DNA of 11,590 bases. Source: Candidatus Lindowiibacteriota bacterium (GTDB lineage: Bacteria; Lindowbacteria; 2-12-FULL-62-27). Of the stretch, positions 1-6,274 are shown piece after piece. The DNA is taken from positions 1-11,590 of the forward strand of contig JAHFCY010000091.1 in NCBI GenBank assembly GCA_023249255.1, read 5' to 3'. A model generated the notes under the pieces. That model saw nothing but the letters and a program-made list of their open reading frames with translations, searched no databases and was not told the origin of the DNA. Every line of letters begins with the position of its first letter. Within the stretch, counting starts at the first letter, position 1. The translations under genes were made by a program, and so were the position numbers.

Positions 1-765
1 GATGCCCGATTTGCCGAACGGAGCGTTGATACAGCAGAAGGAGCATCGGTAGGGACACCCGAGACTCGTGTAGATCGACGCGTATGGCCGGCGATTCTTG
101 ATGTGATCGAAACAATGCCAGTTGTGAGCACGGTAGGCTTGCATGGGCAAAAGATCCCACGCCATGCCGGGAAGAGTCGCCGCCAGTTCGCGCTCGGGAA
201 TGACCGCCGCCGAAAAAGAGAATCGCGGCTTGCCATTCTCCCGCCACCACAGGCCGGGAATTTTCGGATACATCGAGTTGTCGTCAAGCCGATCCAGCTT
301 GAGCAGTGCGTCGAGCGTGTAAATACCCTCGCCCTGACCGACGAAATCGGTTTTACAATCGTTCAGTGTCCGTTCCGGCAATGCGGATGGATGCCCGCCG
401 ATCAGGATGGTTTTGATTTCCGGTGTGTGATCGTGAAAGGCATTAACAATATTTTCCGCCATTGTCATGTTCTGGGTTGATGCCGACGGCTGATGGCCGT
501 ACACGACGATGGCCGCCAGCCGCGGCGAAAGATCCTGCGCTCGCGTGACGACTTCATCCGGCGTCAGTCCCTCCGCCTCTTGGTCAATGATCGCGGCGCT
601 AATCCCGTGCCGCCGCGCAGTCTGCGCCAGAAGCGAGGCCCAGATCGGCGGCTCGATTGCGGCGTATTCGGTTGCAAGCTCCTGAAAAATCAGACGATGG
701 TTTCCGGGGCTGATCAACACCAGATCAACGGAATCGGTCATGTCATTCGATTGTGCAGGTTTCAT
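1..765 (-). CDS. B12-binding radical SAM protein (3' end outside window)
   Basis: The open frame runs to the left edge without a stop; 255 codons are visible. Residues about 12-150 look like a cobalamin-binding Rossmann domain, with GGHPSALPE near 123-131 followed by the GQGEGIYTLDALL stretch usual in BchE-like B12 radical SAM proteins. The radical SAM core begins at about 230 with C237-x3-C241-x2-C244 (CPYRCSFC), the cysteines that hold the 4Fe-4S cluster cleaving S-adenosylmethionine. No DxHxxG motif is visible in the B12 domain. The substrate cannot be told; family members catalyse methylations, cyclisations and ring changes in the cytoplasm. I chose the ATG at 765 because it overlaps the stop of the upstream TPR gene as ATGA, implying translational coupling; an in-frame ATG at 741 is the alternative. 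Neither start has a convincing SD. A degenerate copy of the first 13 codons lies at 2696-2734. Confidence 0.88.
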   Translation of the reverse strand, partial: MKPAQSNDMTDSVDLVLISPGNHRLIFQELATEYAAIEPPIWASLLAQTARRHGISAAIIDQEAEGLTPDEVVTRAQDLSPRLAAIVVYGHQPSASTQNMTMAENIVNAFHDHTPEIKTILIGGHPSALPERTLNDCKTDFVGQGEGIYTLDALLKLDRLDDNSMYPKIPGLWWRENGKPRFSFSAAVIPERELAATLPGMAWDLLPMQAYRAHNWHCFDHIKNRRPYASIYTSLGCPYRCSFCCINAPFGKSGI

Positions 766-778
766 TTTCGACTGTCAA
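727..778 (-). repeat. Degenerate gene-junction repeat, copy 2 (intact junction)
   Basis: This is the partner of 2696-2747. Here the sequence is functional, covering the last codons and TGA of the 643-aa TPR gene and the first 13 codons of the radical SAM gene. Confidence 0.7.
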
Positions 779-2693
779 TGTTTGGTCGGGCGGGGCCGTT
801 CCGGTACGGCAGCCGGGCCTGATACAACTGAAGGTGATATCGGACTATCGGCAAGTATGCGGTGTTTCCGGTGTGTTCGGCCGTGTCGATGGTTTTCATC
901 AATATCGCCGCCGCCTCGTCGAATCGGCCATCAGCGGCGTACGCGGTGGCAAGCATATCCAGAATCACCGGATCGCGGTGTTGGGTGAGCATTGCGGCTC
1001 TTTCCGCCAGACCTCGCGCCACCTTCGGGTTTCGAATATCGGTGTCTTCGTCCGTTGCGAAAATCCACGCCAGATTGTGAAGAATTTCAGGCTGGTCCGG
1101 CGCCAGCCGCATGGCCGACTCAAATTCTTCGACCGCTTCCTCACTTCGGCCTGTTTCATAAAGGGCGGCGCCGAGATTGATGTGATACTGCGTGGTGTTG
1201 GGCGCAAGGCGGATCGCCTCCCGATATTGATCGACCGCATCGCGCGGCCTGCCCTTCCGCAAGAGCGCGTTGCCGCAGTTGTAGCGGGTCAAAGCGACGT
1301 TGGGATTGGACGCAATCGCCTGTTCGTAATGGTTGATCGCCCCGTCCAGGTCACCGTGATCGGCAAGAACCTTTCCAAGTTGGGTTTGAATCGCAAAATT
1401 GTCGCGGGTGACGGTCAGCACGTATTCGAATAGCGTCACGCTATTTTTCCATCGTGCTGTCTGGACTGCGCTCAATCCTGCGAAAGCGCACAGAACAACC
1501 GCTGTTCCCGTGAAGACGGCCTTCGGGTTCCATTGTTTCCGGTCCACCGCCTCCGTCGCGGCCCATGCGATCATCATCATCAATCCGACGTACGGAATGT
1601 ACGTGAATCGGTCCGCGACGAGTACGAACGTGCAGCCCAGGACCATCGGCGCCATCGTGACGAGAAACCAGAACCATCCGAATGCGAGATAAGGTCTTGA
1701 TCGCGCCTGATTCAGCACTAAGGCGGTGATCACGGCGAGGAGTCCCGCCGAACCGACGATTTGCCATGGCGGCGACAGGGTCCCGGGGACATGGGGGTAC
1801 CATGCGGCCAGATGCACAGGCCAGAAAAGTTTCCAGAGATACCAGATGTATGCGACGGGCGCGGCCAATAATTGGACGAACGGCGTGGATCCGGGGAACG
1901 GTGTCTGGCCACGCCGGAATGTCGCCCAGCAGGACACGATCGACAACGCGAAAAATGGAATTTTTTCGATCAGTAAATGACGCAAACGCCCCCAATTCAC
2001 GGCGCCATCGAATTTGAAATCCACCTTCCCGGCGACACTATCTGAATCCTGCCGGGCATCACTGATCCGGTTGAGCGGCCACACGTCGAGCATCAGAAAT
2101 ATAATCGGCATCGTTATCAACACCGGCTTGGCCATCAGCCCCAGCGCCATCGTGAGGACAACGATGGCATAGAGTTTTTTTCCGGGCCTCGCCGCATACC
2201 GCGCGTACGCAAGCAACGTCAACCACCAGAATATCCCGGAAAGAACGTCCTTGCGCTCGACCACCCACGCGACCGATTCCACCCGCAAGGGATGGACAGC
2301 GAACGCGGCGGCGACCGCAGCGCCTAACCACATCCTCCCGCCAATCCGGTAAAGGAACAGAAAAAGCAACATCACGTTTCCGATGTGGAAAAAAACGTTC
2401 ATCAGGTGGTATCCGCCCGGCCGCATTCCGAATAACTGAACGTCGATCAGGCGCGACAGAATCGTGATCGGCTGCCAGTAGTCGACTTGGGGCGAAGGTT
2501 CGGACAGATCGGCGGTGAATGCCCATCGGACATTGTCCCGCGTGAATCCGCCGCGAAGGTGCGGATTGTCCCGCACATACACGTCGTCGTCGATATCGAT
2601 GAAATCAAACCTCGCAGTTTGGACAAAAACGACGAGGGTCAGCGCCGCCAGAACGGCGCAGATCCCCGCACGGTTGGATAAAAACCGTAACAT
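762..2693 (-). CDS. GT-C-like polytopic membrane protein with C-terminal TPRs (643 aa)
   Basis: The N-terminal two thirds is strongly hydrophobic with about ten candidate membrane helices. It begins with a single span at 10-25, followed by an acidic first loop DIDDDVYV (33-40). Landmarks are FAVHPLRVESVAWVVERKDV (131-150), MAKPVLITMP (187-196) and a second-half ADRFTYIP motif (360-367). These match the bacterial relatives of TMTC/PMT-type GT-C glycosyltransferases, which use lipid-linked sugars and act at the periplasmic face of the membrane. From about 433 to 545 there are roughly three TPR units (for example AINHYEQAIASNP), then a helical tail. The acceptor and sugar are unknown. The ATG overlaps the stop of a 13-codon upstream ORF as TAATG, and the stop overlaps the next gene's start as ATGA, so all three may be translationally linked. 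It is a diverged paralogue of the 715-aa protein at 4106-6253. Confidence 0.87.
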   Translation of the reverse strand: MLRFLSNRAGICAVLAALTLVVFVQTARFDFIDIDDDVYVRDNPHLRGGFTRDNVRWAFTADLSEPSPQVDYWQPITILSRLIDVQLFGMRPGGYHLMNVFFHIGNVMLLFLFLYRIGGRMWLGAAVAAAFAVHPLRVESVAWVVERKDVLSGIFWWLTLLAYARYAARPGKKLYAIVVLTMALGLMAKPVLITMPIIFLMLDVWPLNRISDARQDSDSVAGKVDFKFDGAVNWGRLRHLLIEKIPFFALSIVSCWATFRRGQTPFPGSTPFVQLLAAPVAYIWYLWKLFWPVHLAAWYPHVPGTLSPPWQIVGSAGLLAVITALVLNQARSRPYLAFGWFWFLVTMAPMVLGCTFVLVADRFTYIPYVGLMMMIAWAATEAVDRKQWNPKAVFTGTAVVLCAFAGLSAVQTARWKNSVTLFEYVLTVTRDNFAIQTQLGKVLADHGDLDGAINHYEQAIASNPNVALTRYNCGNALLRKGRPRDAVDQYREAIRLAPNTTQYHINLGAALYETGRSEEAVEEFESAMRLAPDQPEILHNLAWIFATDEDTDIRNPKVARGLAERAAMLTQHRDPVILDMLATAYAADGRFDEAAAILMKTIDTAEHTGNTAYLPIVRYHLQLYQARLPYRNGPARPNIDSRK

Positions 2694-2734
2694 TACACGG
2701 GATCACTCATTTCGTTCGATTGTGCAGGGTTCAT
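2693..2734 (-). pseudogene. 13-codon ORF, fossil of a radical SAM gene start
   Basis: The ORF encodes MNPAQSNEMSDPV then TAA. The first 13 residues of the radical SAM gene at 765 are MKPAQSNDMTDSV: 9 of 13 are identical and K/N, D/E and T/S are mild changes. Over these 39 bases 32 match without a gap. Both silent and replacement changes are present, which suggests a divergent coding homologue rather than a recent copy. The ATGA context of the intact start is also preserved. Its TAA overlaps the ATG of the 643-aa TPR gene (TAATG). I read it as what remains after deletion of a second radical SAM gene from a TPR/radical SAM tandem array. It could still be translated and couple ribosomes into the TPR gene, so a leader-peptide role cannot be excluded. 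Confidence 0.6.
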
Positions 2735-2747
2735 CCGAGCCTGTCAA
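2696..2747 (-). repeat. Degenerate gene-junction repeat, copy 1
   Basis: This 52-base stretch, read on the minus strand, aligns gap-free with 778-727. It starts with a shared TTGACAG, then six unlike bases, then 39 bases with 32 matches; overall about 40 of 52 match by my count. In the intact copy it spans the end of a TPR gene and the beginning of the radical SAM gene. Confidence 0.7.
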
Positions 2748-2764
2748 CGCCCATTCCGGAGATG

Positions 2765-2793
2765 TTGATTTTCGCATTTTAATGTCATATAAT
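2765..2793 (+). promoter_or_regulatory. Sigma70-type promoter of the toxin-antitoxin module
   Basis: A -35 box TTGATT (2765-2770) and a perfect -10 box TATAAT (2788-2793) are separated by 17 bases. The expected start of transcription, about 6-8 bases after the -10, falls on or beside the A of the antitoxin ATG at 2799. The mRNA would then be leaderless, which agrees with the lack of any SD before this ATG. Confidence 0.7.
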
Positions 2794-2800
2794 ATGACAT
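2782..2800. promoter_or_regulatory. Palindromic operator over the -10 box and start codon
   Basis: ATGTCATAT-A-ATATGACAT is a perfect 9+1+9 inverted repeat. It covers the whole -10 box and the first two bases of the antitoxin start codon. This is the usual position for an operator through which an antitoxin represses its own operon. The first gene encodes an HTH protein, so autoregulation is the natural inference. The site also lies 48 bases upstream of the divergent minus-strand mini-ORF and could affect that operon too. Confidence 0.72.
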
Positions 2801-3311
2801 GAGCAAGAAATGGGAGATTCATTCGGAAAAAGGTGTGGTACAGGTGTGGGTGCGTGACGAAGGCGGCGCGGTTCTGAGGCAGAGCGACAGCGCTGTGACG
2901 TCGGCGCGAGCCGCCCGGATCCTCGGCAAGAGCAGGAGGCACGTGTATCGCTACGTCGAGCGGGGCATGCTGAATCCTCTTGGGAAATTTTTGGATGAAT
3001 GGTTGTTTGATGCCGGGCAGGTCGCAAGATTCCGGAAGACGCTCGCCGCAGGCCGGATTCCTTTGCGCCGATATGTCATTCCGTCCCGATTCAGGACATT
3101 TTTTCCGGATTATCGTCTTGGGGAGATGAATCCGTGGACCAATGCTCCCTTGATCATCACCCGGATTTTGGATACCGGCACCCGGGCCGAGTGGAAATGG
3201 ATTTTCCGTCATTATCCGCGTTCGGTGGTTCGCGCGGTCATCCGGGAGCACGGCAGGAGGATCATGTCAGAGAGGTCGCATCATTTCTGGGCGTGGATGC
3301 TCGGATTATGA
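2799..3311 (+). CDS. HTH antitoxin of AbiE-like type (DUF6922-like C-terminus)
   Basis: A 170-aa protein. Residues about 33-80 form an excisionase/MerR-like helix-turn-helix: SARAARILGKSRRHVYRYVE, then a wing with WLFDAGQVARF. The C-terminal half has the pattern seen in DUF6922-type partners of nucleotidyltransferase toxins: a PSRFRTFFPDY entry (95-105), a helix with IITRILDTG (119-127), EWKWIFRHYP (131-140) and a final FWAWML (163-168). It is expected to bind DNA and neutralise the toxin encoded next. The ATG at 2799 fits the promoter and operator spacing and has no SD. The stop overlaps the toxin start (ATGA at 3308-3311). The function is inferred from pattern and context; I have no database match for it. 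Confidence 0.8.
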   Translation: MSKKWEIHSEKGVVQVWVRDEGGAVLRQSDSAVTSARAARILGKSRRHVYRYVERGMLNPLGKFLDEWLFDAGQVARFRKTLAAGRIPLRRYVIPSRFRTFFPDYRLGEMNPWTNAPLIITRILDTGTRAEWKWIFRHYPRSVVRAVIREHGRRIMSERSHHFWAWMLGL

Positions 3312-3955
3312 AGTGGCGTGGGGAGGCTCTGTCGGATGATTGCCGGATGGCGCTTCAACGGCTTTCCCGCACAAAATCGTTGCGTCATTTCTATCTGGCC
3401 GGCGGCACGGCCCTTGCGTTAAGACTTGGGCACCGAATTTCCGTTGATCTTGATTTTTTTTCAGTAAGAAATCCTTTGACCGGGCCGGCGCGCGCCGCGC
3501 TTTTGGAGGAGATTTCGAAGGCCGCGCCGGTGCGGGTGGACGAACAGATTGATCGGACGCTTCATCTTCGACTGGCCGGAACGCACGTCAGTTTTTTTCA
3601 TTACACGGCGCCGCTCCTTGCCCGATGTGAACGCCGGGAAGGGGTCCAAATCGCTTCAACGACGGATATCGGCGCCATGAAACTCTCGGCCCTGGTCGGC
3701 CGGGGATCGCGGAAGGATTTTCTGGATCTCTATGTCCTGACGACCCGTGTCATCCCTCTAAAAAATCTTTTGCAGAAGGCACAGGCAAAATTCCGAGATT
3801 CGACGGATTTTACGGCCCAGGCTCTGCGTGCCCTCGTCTACTTCAAAGACGCTGAAAGCGAGGATCCCCCGACTTTGCTTCAACCCATCTCGTGGAATGA
3901 CGTGATGACGCATTTTAGGAAGGCCGTTCGCGCGATTGGACGGACGTTTATGTGA
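3308..3955 (+). CDS. AbiEii/AbiGii-type nucleotidyltransferase toxin
   Basis: A 215-aa protein. Near the N-terminus it carries YLAGGTALALRLGHRISVDL (29-48) continuing into DFFS, the GG-x-T...D-x-D pattern of the DNA polymerase beta-type nucleotidyltransferase fold, with likely metal ligands D47 and D49. A second family block, DIGAMKLSALVGRGSRKDFL (120-139) then DLY, supplies the conserved K125, R132 and D137/D140. AbiEii-family toxins modify nucleic acid or nucleotides; relatives such as MenT add nucleotides to tRNA 3' ends. Whether this one does so is inference. The frame is open upstream to 3134, but the ATG at 3308 overlaps the antitoxin stop as ATGA and gives the normal N-terminus. All expected acidic residues are present, so it looks intact. 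It converges on the PIN remnant and TPR gene on the other strand. Confidence 0.87.
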   Translation: MKWRGEALSDDCRMALQRLSRTKSLRHFYLAGGTALALRLGHRISVDLDFFSVRNPLTGPARAALLEEISKAAPVRVDEQIDRTLHLRLAGTHVSFFHYTAPLLARCERREGVQIASTTDIGAMKLSALVGRGSRKDFLDLYVLTTRVIPLKNLLQKAQAKFRDSTDFTAQALRALVYFKDAESEDPPTLLQPISWNDVMTHFRKAVRAIGRTFM

Positions 3956-3968
3956 CGGCGAGGGCGCG

Positions 3969-4079
3969 TTACCAGAGAGATTTGGCGTGCTCGTAATTCA
4001 GAATTCTGACGCCCGCGGTGATGAGGGGCATGCCGGAGGCGATCTCGGTGGAAAGCAGAAAGAGGATTTGTTCAACAAT
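3969..4079 (-). pseudogene. C-terminal remnant of a PIN-domain (VapC-like) toxin
   Basis: On the minus strand a 36-codon frame ends at TAA 3971-3969. It is closed upstream by a TGA at 4082-4080 and has no start beyond an internal ATG. The peptide contains EIASGMPLITAGVRILNYEH and ends KSLW. That resembles the last third of VapC/PIN proteins, whose usual ending is a small-residue helix, GxPLxTxDxRI, and a terminal LW or IW. The acidic residue normally after TA is G here. The N-terminal part is missing: only 27 bases separate this frame from the stop of the 715-aa TPR gene. It is most likely a truncated toxin left by recombination. The short length keeps confidence modest. Confidence 0.42.
3998..4009. 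repeat. 12-bp perfect palindrome
   Basis: TCAGAATTCTGA lies within the PIN-like remnant, downstream of the toxin stop. No T-run follows, so it is not a convincing terminator. I see no clear terminator between the convergent transcription units here. Confidence 0.3.
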
Positions 4080-4105
4080 TCAACGCCTGACCCCCACCCG
4101 CCGAC

Positions 4106-6253
4106 TTATCTCTCGATGGTCTGAAGCATCTCCAGGGCTTTGGGGTGTTTCGGATTGCGATACAGCACTTCCAACACCTCGTCCAGGGCGGCCGACTTTT
4201 TCCCCTGCGCCAGCCGAACCGCCGCCAGATTGCACCGCGCCTCTAGGTTTCCGGTATCGATGCGGATCGCCTCTCGAAACTGCTCGGCCGCCGATTCCAG
4301 CTCTCCGATTCGAGCGAGGGAAACCCCGAAATTGTTCAGAAAATGGGAATCCCCCGGCCTTTGCCGGAGTGCGGCGTCAAAATTCCGGATGGCGGCCCGA
4401 TGGTTTCCCTCCCCCGCCTGCAATAGTCCCAGATTGTAGTACGCCCGGTCGAAATGGGGATCTATCTTGATCGCCCTCTCGTAATGGACCATGGCGTTCG
4501 AAGCGTCCCCGAGACGCACGAGGGTCAGCGCCAGATTGAAATGCGCATCCGAATCACGATCGTTTGCCGCCACCACCCGCTCAAACTCCATCCGGGCCGC
4601 GGCTGGCCTGCCCGCCTGCGCCAGCTCCACACCCAGATTTTTCCGGGATATGGCGTCGTCCGGATCGATCCGTAACGCCTCGGCATACTCCCGCATCGCT
4701 CCTTCGCCGTCTTCCTTCCGGGACAAAACAATCCCCATGGACTTGTGGGCTCGGCCCATGCCGGAGTCGAGGCGGATCGCTGTCTTGAATTCCTCGACCG
4801 CCGAATCCAATTTCTTCTCTCCGAAATAAACGTTTCCCAAATTGCCATGCGCCAGCGCATACCCCGGAAAAATCCTCAGCGCTTCATGAATATGGTCCTC
4901 CGCTTCGTCCCACCTTCCATCCTGGGCCAGGACGGATCCGAGGTTGTTTTCGACCAAGGCGTTGTTCCGGGTCACGGACAGCGTGTACCGGTACAGCGTT
5001 TCGCTGGTTAACCACCGATTCAACTGCAGGCGGGTGCAGATCGCCAGAGCGCCGATCGCGAATATCGCGAGGACGGTCAGGCCCACGCGCCACTCCGGAC
5101 GTTGTTTCGCCCAGTCGGCCAGTCCCCACACGACCATGATATAAATTCCGACCAGCGGCACATACGTGTGCCGGTCTGCAAGGGCCTGTGTGCCGACTTG
5201 GACGATGCCGATTACCGGCACGAGCGTGATGAGATACCAGAACCAGCCGAAGGGAAGATATCCGTACCGCCGCAACCGCCAGACCAAGACCGTGACGCCC
5301 GTGAGAGCCGCAGCGGCCGCAACCGGCTGCCAGAGCGGAAAGCCTCCGGTCGGATAAGGATAAAAAACAGCGAGATCGTGCGGCCAGAGCGCCATTCCCA
5401 TATATTTTACGTATGACACCAGCGCGTTTTCGAGTCGAAGGCCGATGGGAAGTTGTCCGAGGGATGAGACGGCGCCAGCCAGGCGTTGGGCGATCCAAGT
5501 GACGCCCGCGATGACCGCTGACATGAGAAACAGCGGCCATTTTTCCAGGGCGCGCAATCCGATACGGCGGAATTCGGACGAGGACGAATCGGCCGCTCCT
5601 GCGCCATCCTTGGCGTCCGCGGCACTTCCTCCATCCGGTCGGTCGGAACTCCAGCGTCCCGGCGGCCACAGATCGATCAAGAGGAGAGTCACCGGCAGCG
5701 TGACGATCATCGGTTTGGACATGAGGCCCAGGCCGAACGCCGAGAGGACACAGGTCATGCCCATGCGAGACGGGGTTGAAACGTAACCGGCGTAAGCGCG
5801 TATTGACGCAAACCAGAAAAAAGTGCTGAGAACATTTTTTCGTTCCGGAACCCAGGCAACGGACTCGACCCCGAGCGGATGGACCGCAAAGAGCGCGGCG
5901 ACGATCAAACTCCGCGCCGTTGACCCGGTGAGGCGCTGGAGAAGATGGAACAACAGAAGCGTGTTCGCGAGATGGACAAGCAGATTGACGAGATGGGGGC
6001 CGGCCGGGTCGAGACCGAAGCATTCGACGTCCAGCATGTGGGACATCCACGTGAGGGGATGCCAGTAAACGGGCCGCATGGCCGTGAAGGCCCAGAGGAT
6101 GTTCCGGACTGTGAGGCCGGCTTGTACCCTGGCGTTCTGGGTGACGTAGACTTCGTCATCAAAGGCGATAAATTCAAGGGTTCGAACGGGCCAGAATGCG
6201 GCGCAGGTCAGGACGGCCAGAAGGATCATGAATAACCGGCGGTCTCCGTTCAT
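4106..6253 (-). CDS. GT-C-like polytopic membrane protein with long TPR array (715 aa)
   Basis: Same architecture as the 643-aa protein. There is a membrane span at 7-25 and an acidic first loop FDDEVYV (31-37). YWHPLTW (63-69), AVHPLGVESVAWVPERKNVL (123-142), MSKPMIVTLP (178-187) and ADRHTYVP (359-366) follow, with about ten membrane helices up to 408. A low-complexity Gly/Ala/Ser/Asp loop sits at 202-227. From about 431 to 715 there are roughly eight TPR units, against three in the paralogue (for example AVEEFKTAIRLD, AMVHYERAIKIDP). It is probably a TMTC/PMT-type glycosyltransferase or related transferase using lipid-linked sugar, with the TPRs acting in substrate recognition; this is inferred. 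The frame can start at a TTG at 6271, but the ATG at 6253 gives a cleaner N-terminus. It follows the fibre-like gene by 21 bases with no SD, so it is probably read from the same transcript. Confidence 0.87.
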   Translation of the reverse strand: MNGDRRLFMILLAVLTCAAFWPVRTLEFIAFDDEVYVTQNARVQAGLTVRNILWAFTAMRPVYWHPLTWMSHMLDVECFGLDPAGPHLVNLLVHLANTLLLFHLLQRLTGSTARSLIVAALFAVHPLGVESVAWVPERKNVLSTFFWFASIRAYAGYVSTPSRMGMTCVLSAFGLGLMSKPMIVTLPVTLLLIDLWPPGRWSSDRPDGGSAADAKDGAGAADSSSSEFRRIGLRALEKWPLFLMSAVIAGVTWIAQRLAGAVSSLGQLPIGLRLENALVSYVKYMGMALWPHDLAVFYPYPTGGFPLWQPVAAAAALTGVTVLVWRLRRYGYLPFGWFWYLITLVPVIGIVQVGTQALADRHTYVPLVGIYIMVVWGLADWAKQRPEWRVGLTVLAIFAIGALAICTRLQLNRWLTSETLYRYTLSVTRNNALVENNLGSVLAQDGRWDEAEDHIHEALRIFPGYALAHGNLGNVYFGEKKLDSAVEEFKTAIRLDSGMGRAHKSMGIVLSRKEDGEGAMREYAEALRIDPDDAISRKNLGVELAQAGRPAAARMEFERVVAANDRDSDAHFNLALTLVRLGDASNAMVHYERAIKIDPHFDRAYYNLGLLQAGEGNHRAAIRNFDAALRQRPGDSHFLNNFGVSLARIGELESAAEQFREAIRIDTGNLEARCNLAAVRLAQGKKSAALDEVLEVLYRNPKHPKALEMLQTIER

Positions 6254-6274
6254 CGCCGAAAAAATGCGCAAAAA

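Noticed and set aside
753-1433. 226-codon plus-strand open frame opposite the 643-aa TPR gene
   Set aside because: It is antisense to a clear TPR region, and its composition is what GC-rich codon use produces on the opposite strand.
3998-4009. 12-bp palindrome as a transcription terminator
   Set aside because: It is AT-rich at its centre, has no loop and no following T-run, and lies inside the PIN-like frame.
4884-6050. 388-codon minus-strand frame inside the 715-aa TPR gene
   Set aside because: Same strand, different frame, Arg/Gly/Pro-rich without domains, while the main frame has clear membrane helices and TPRs.
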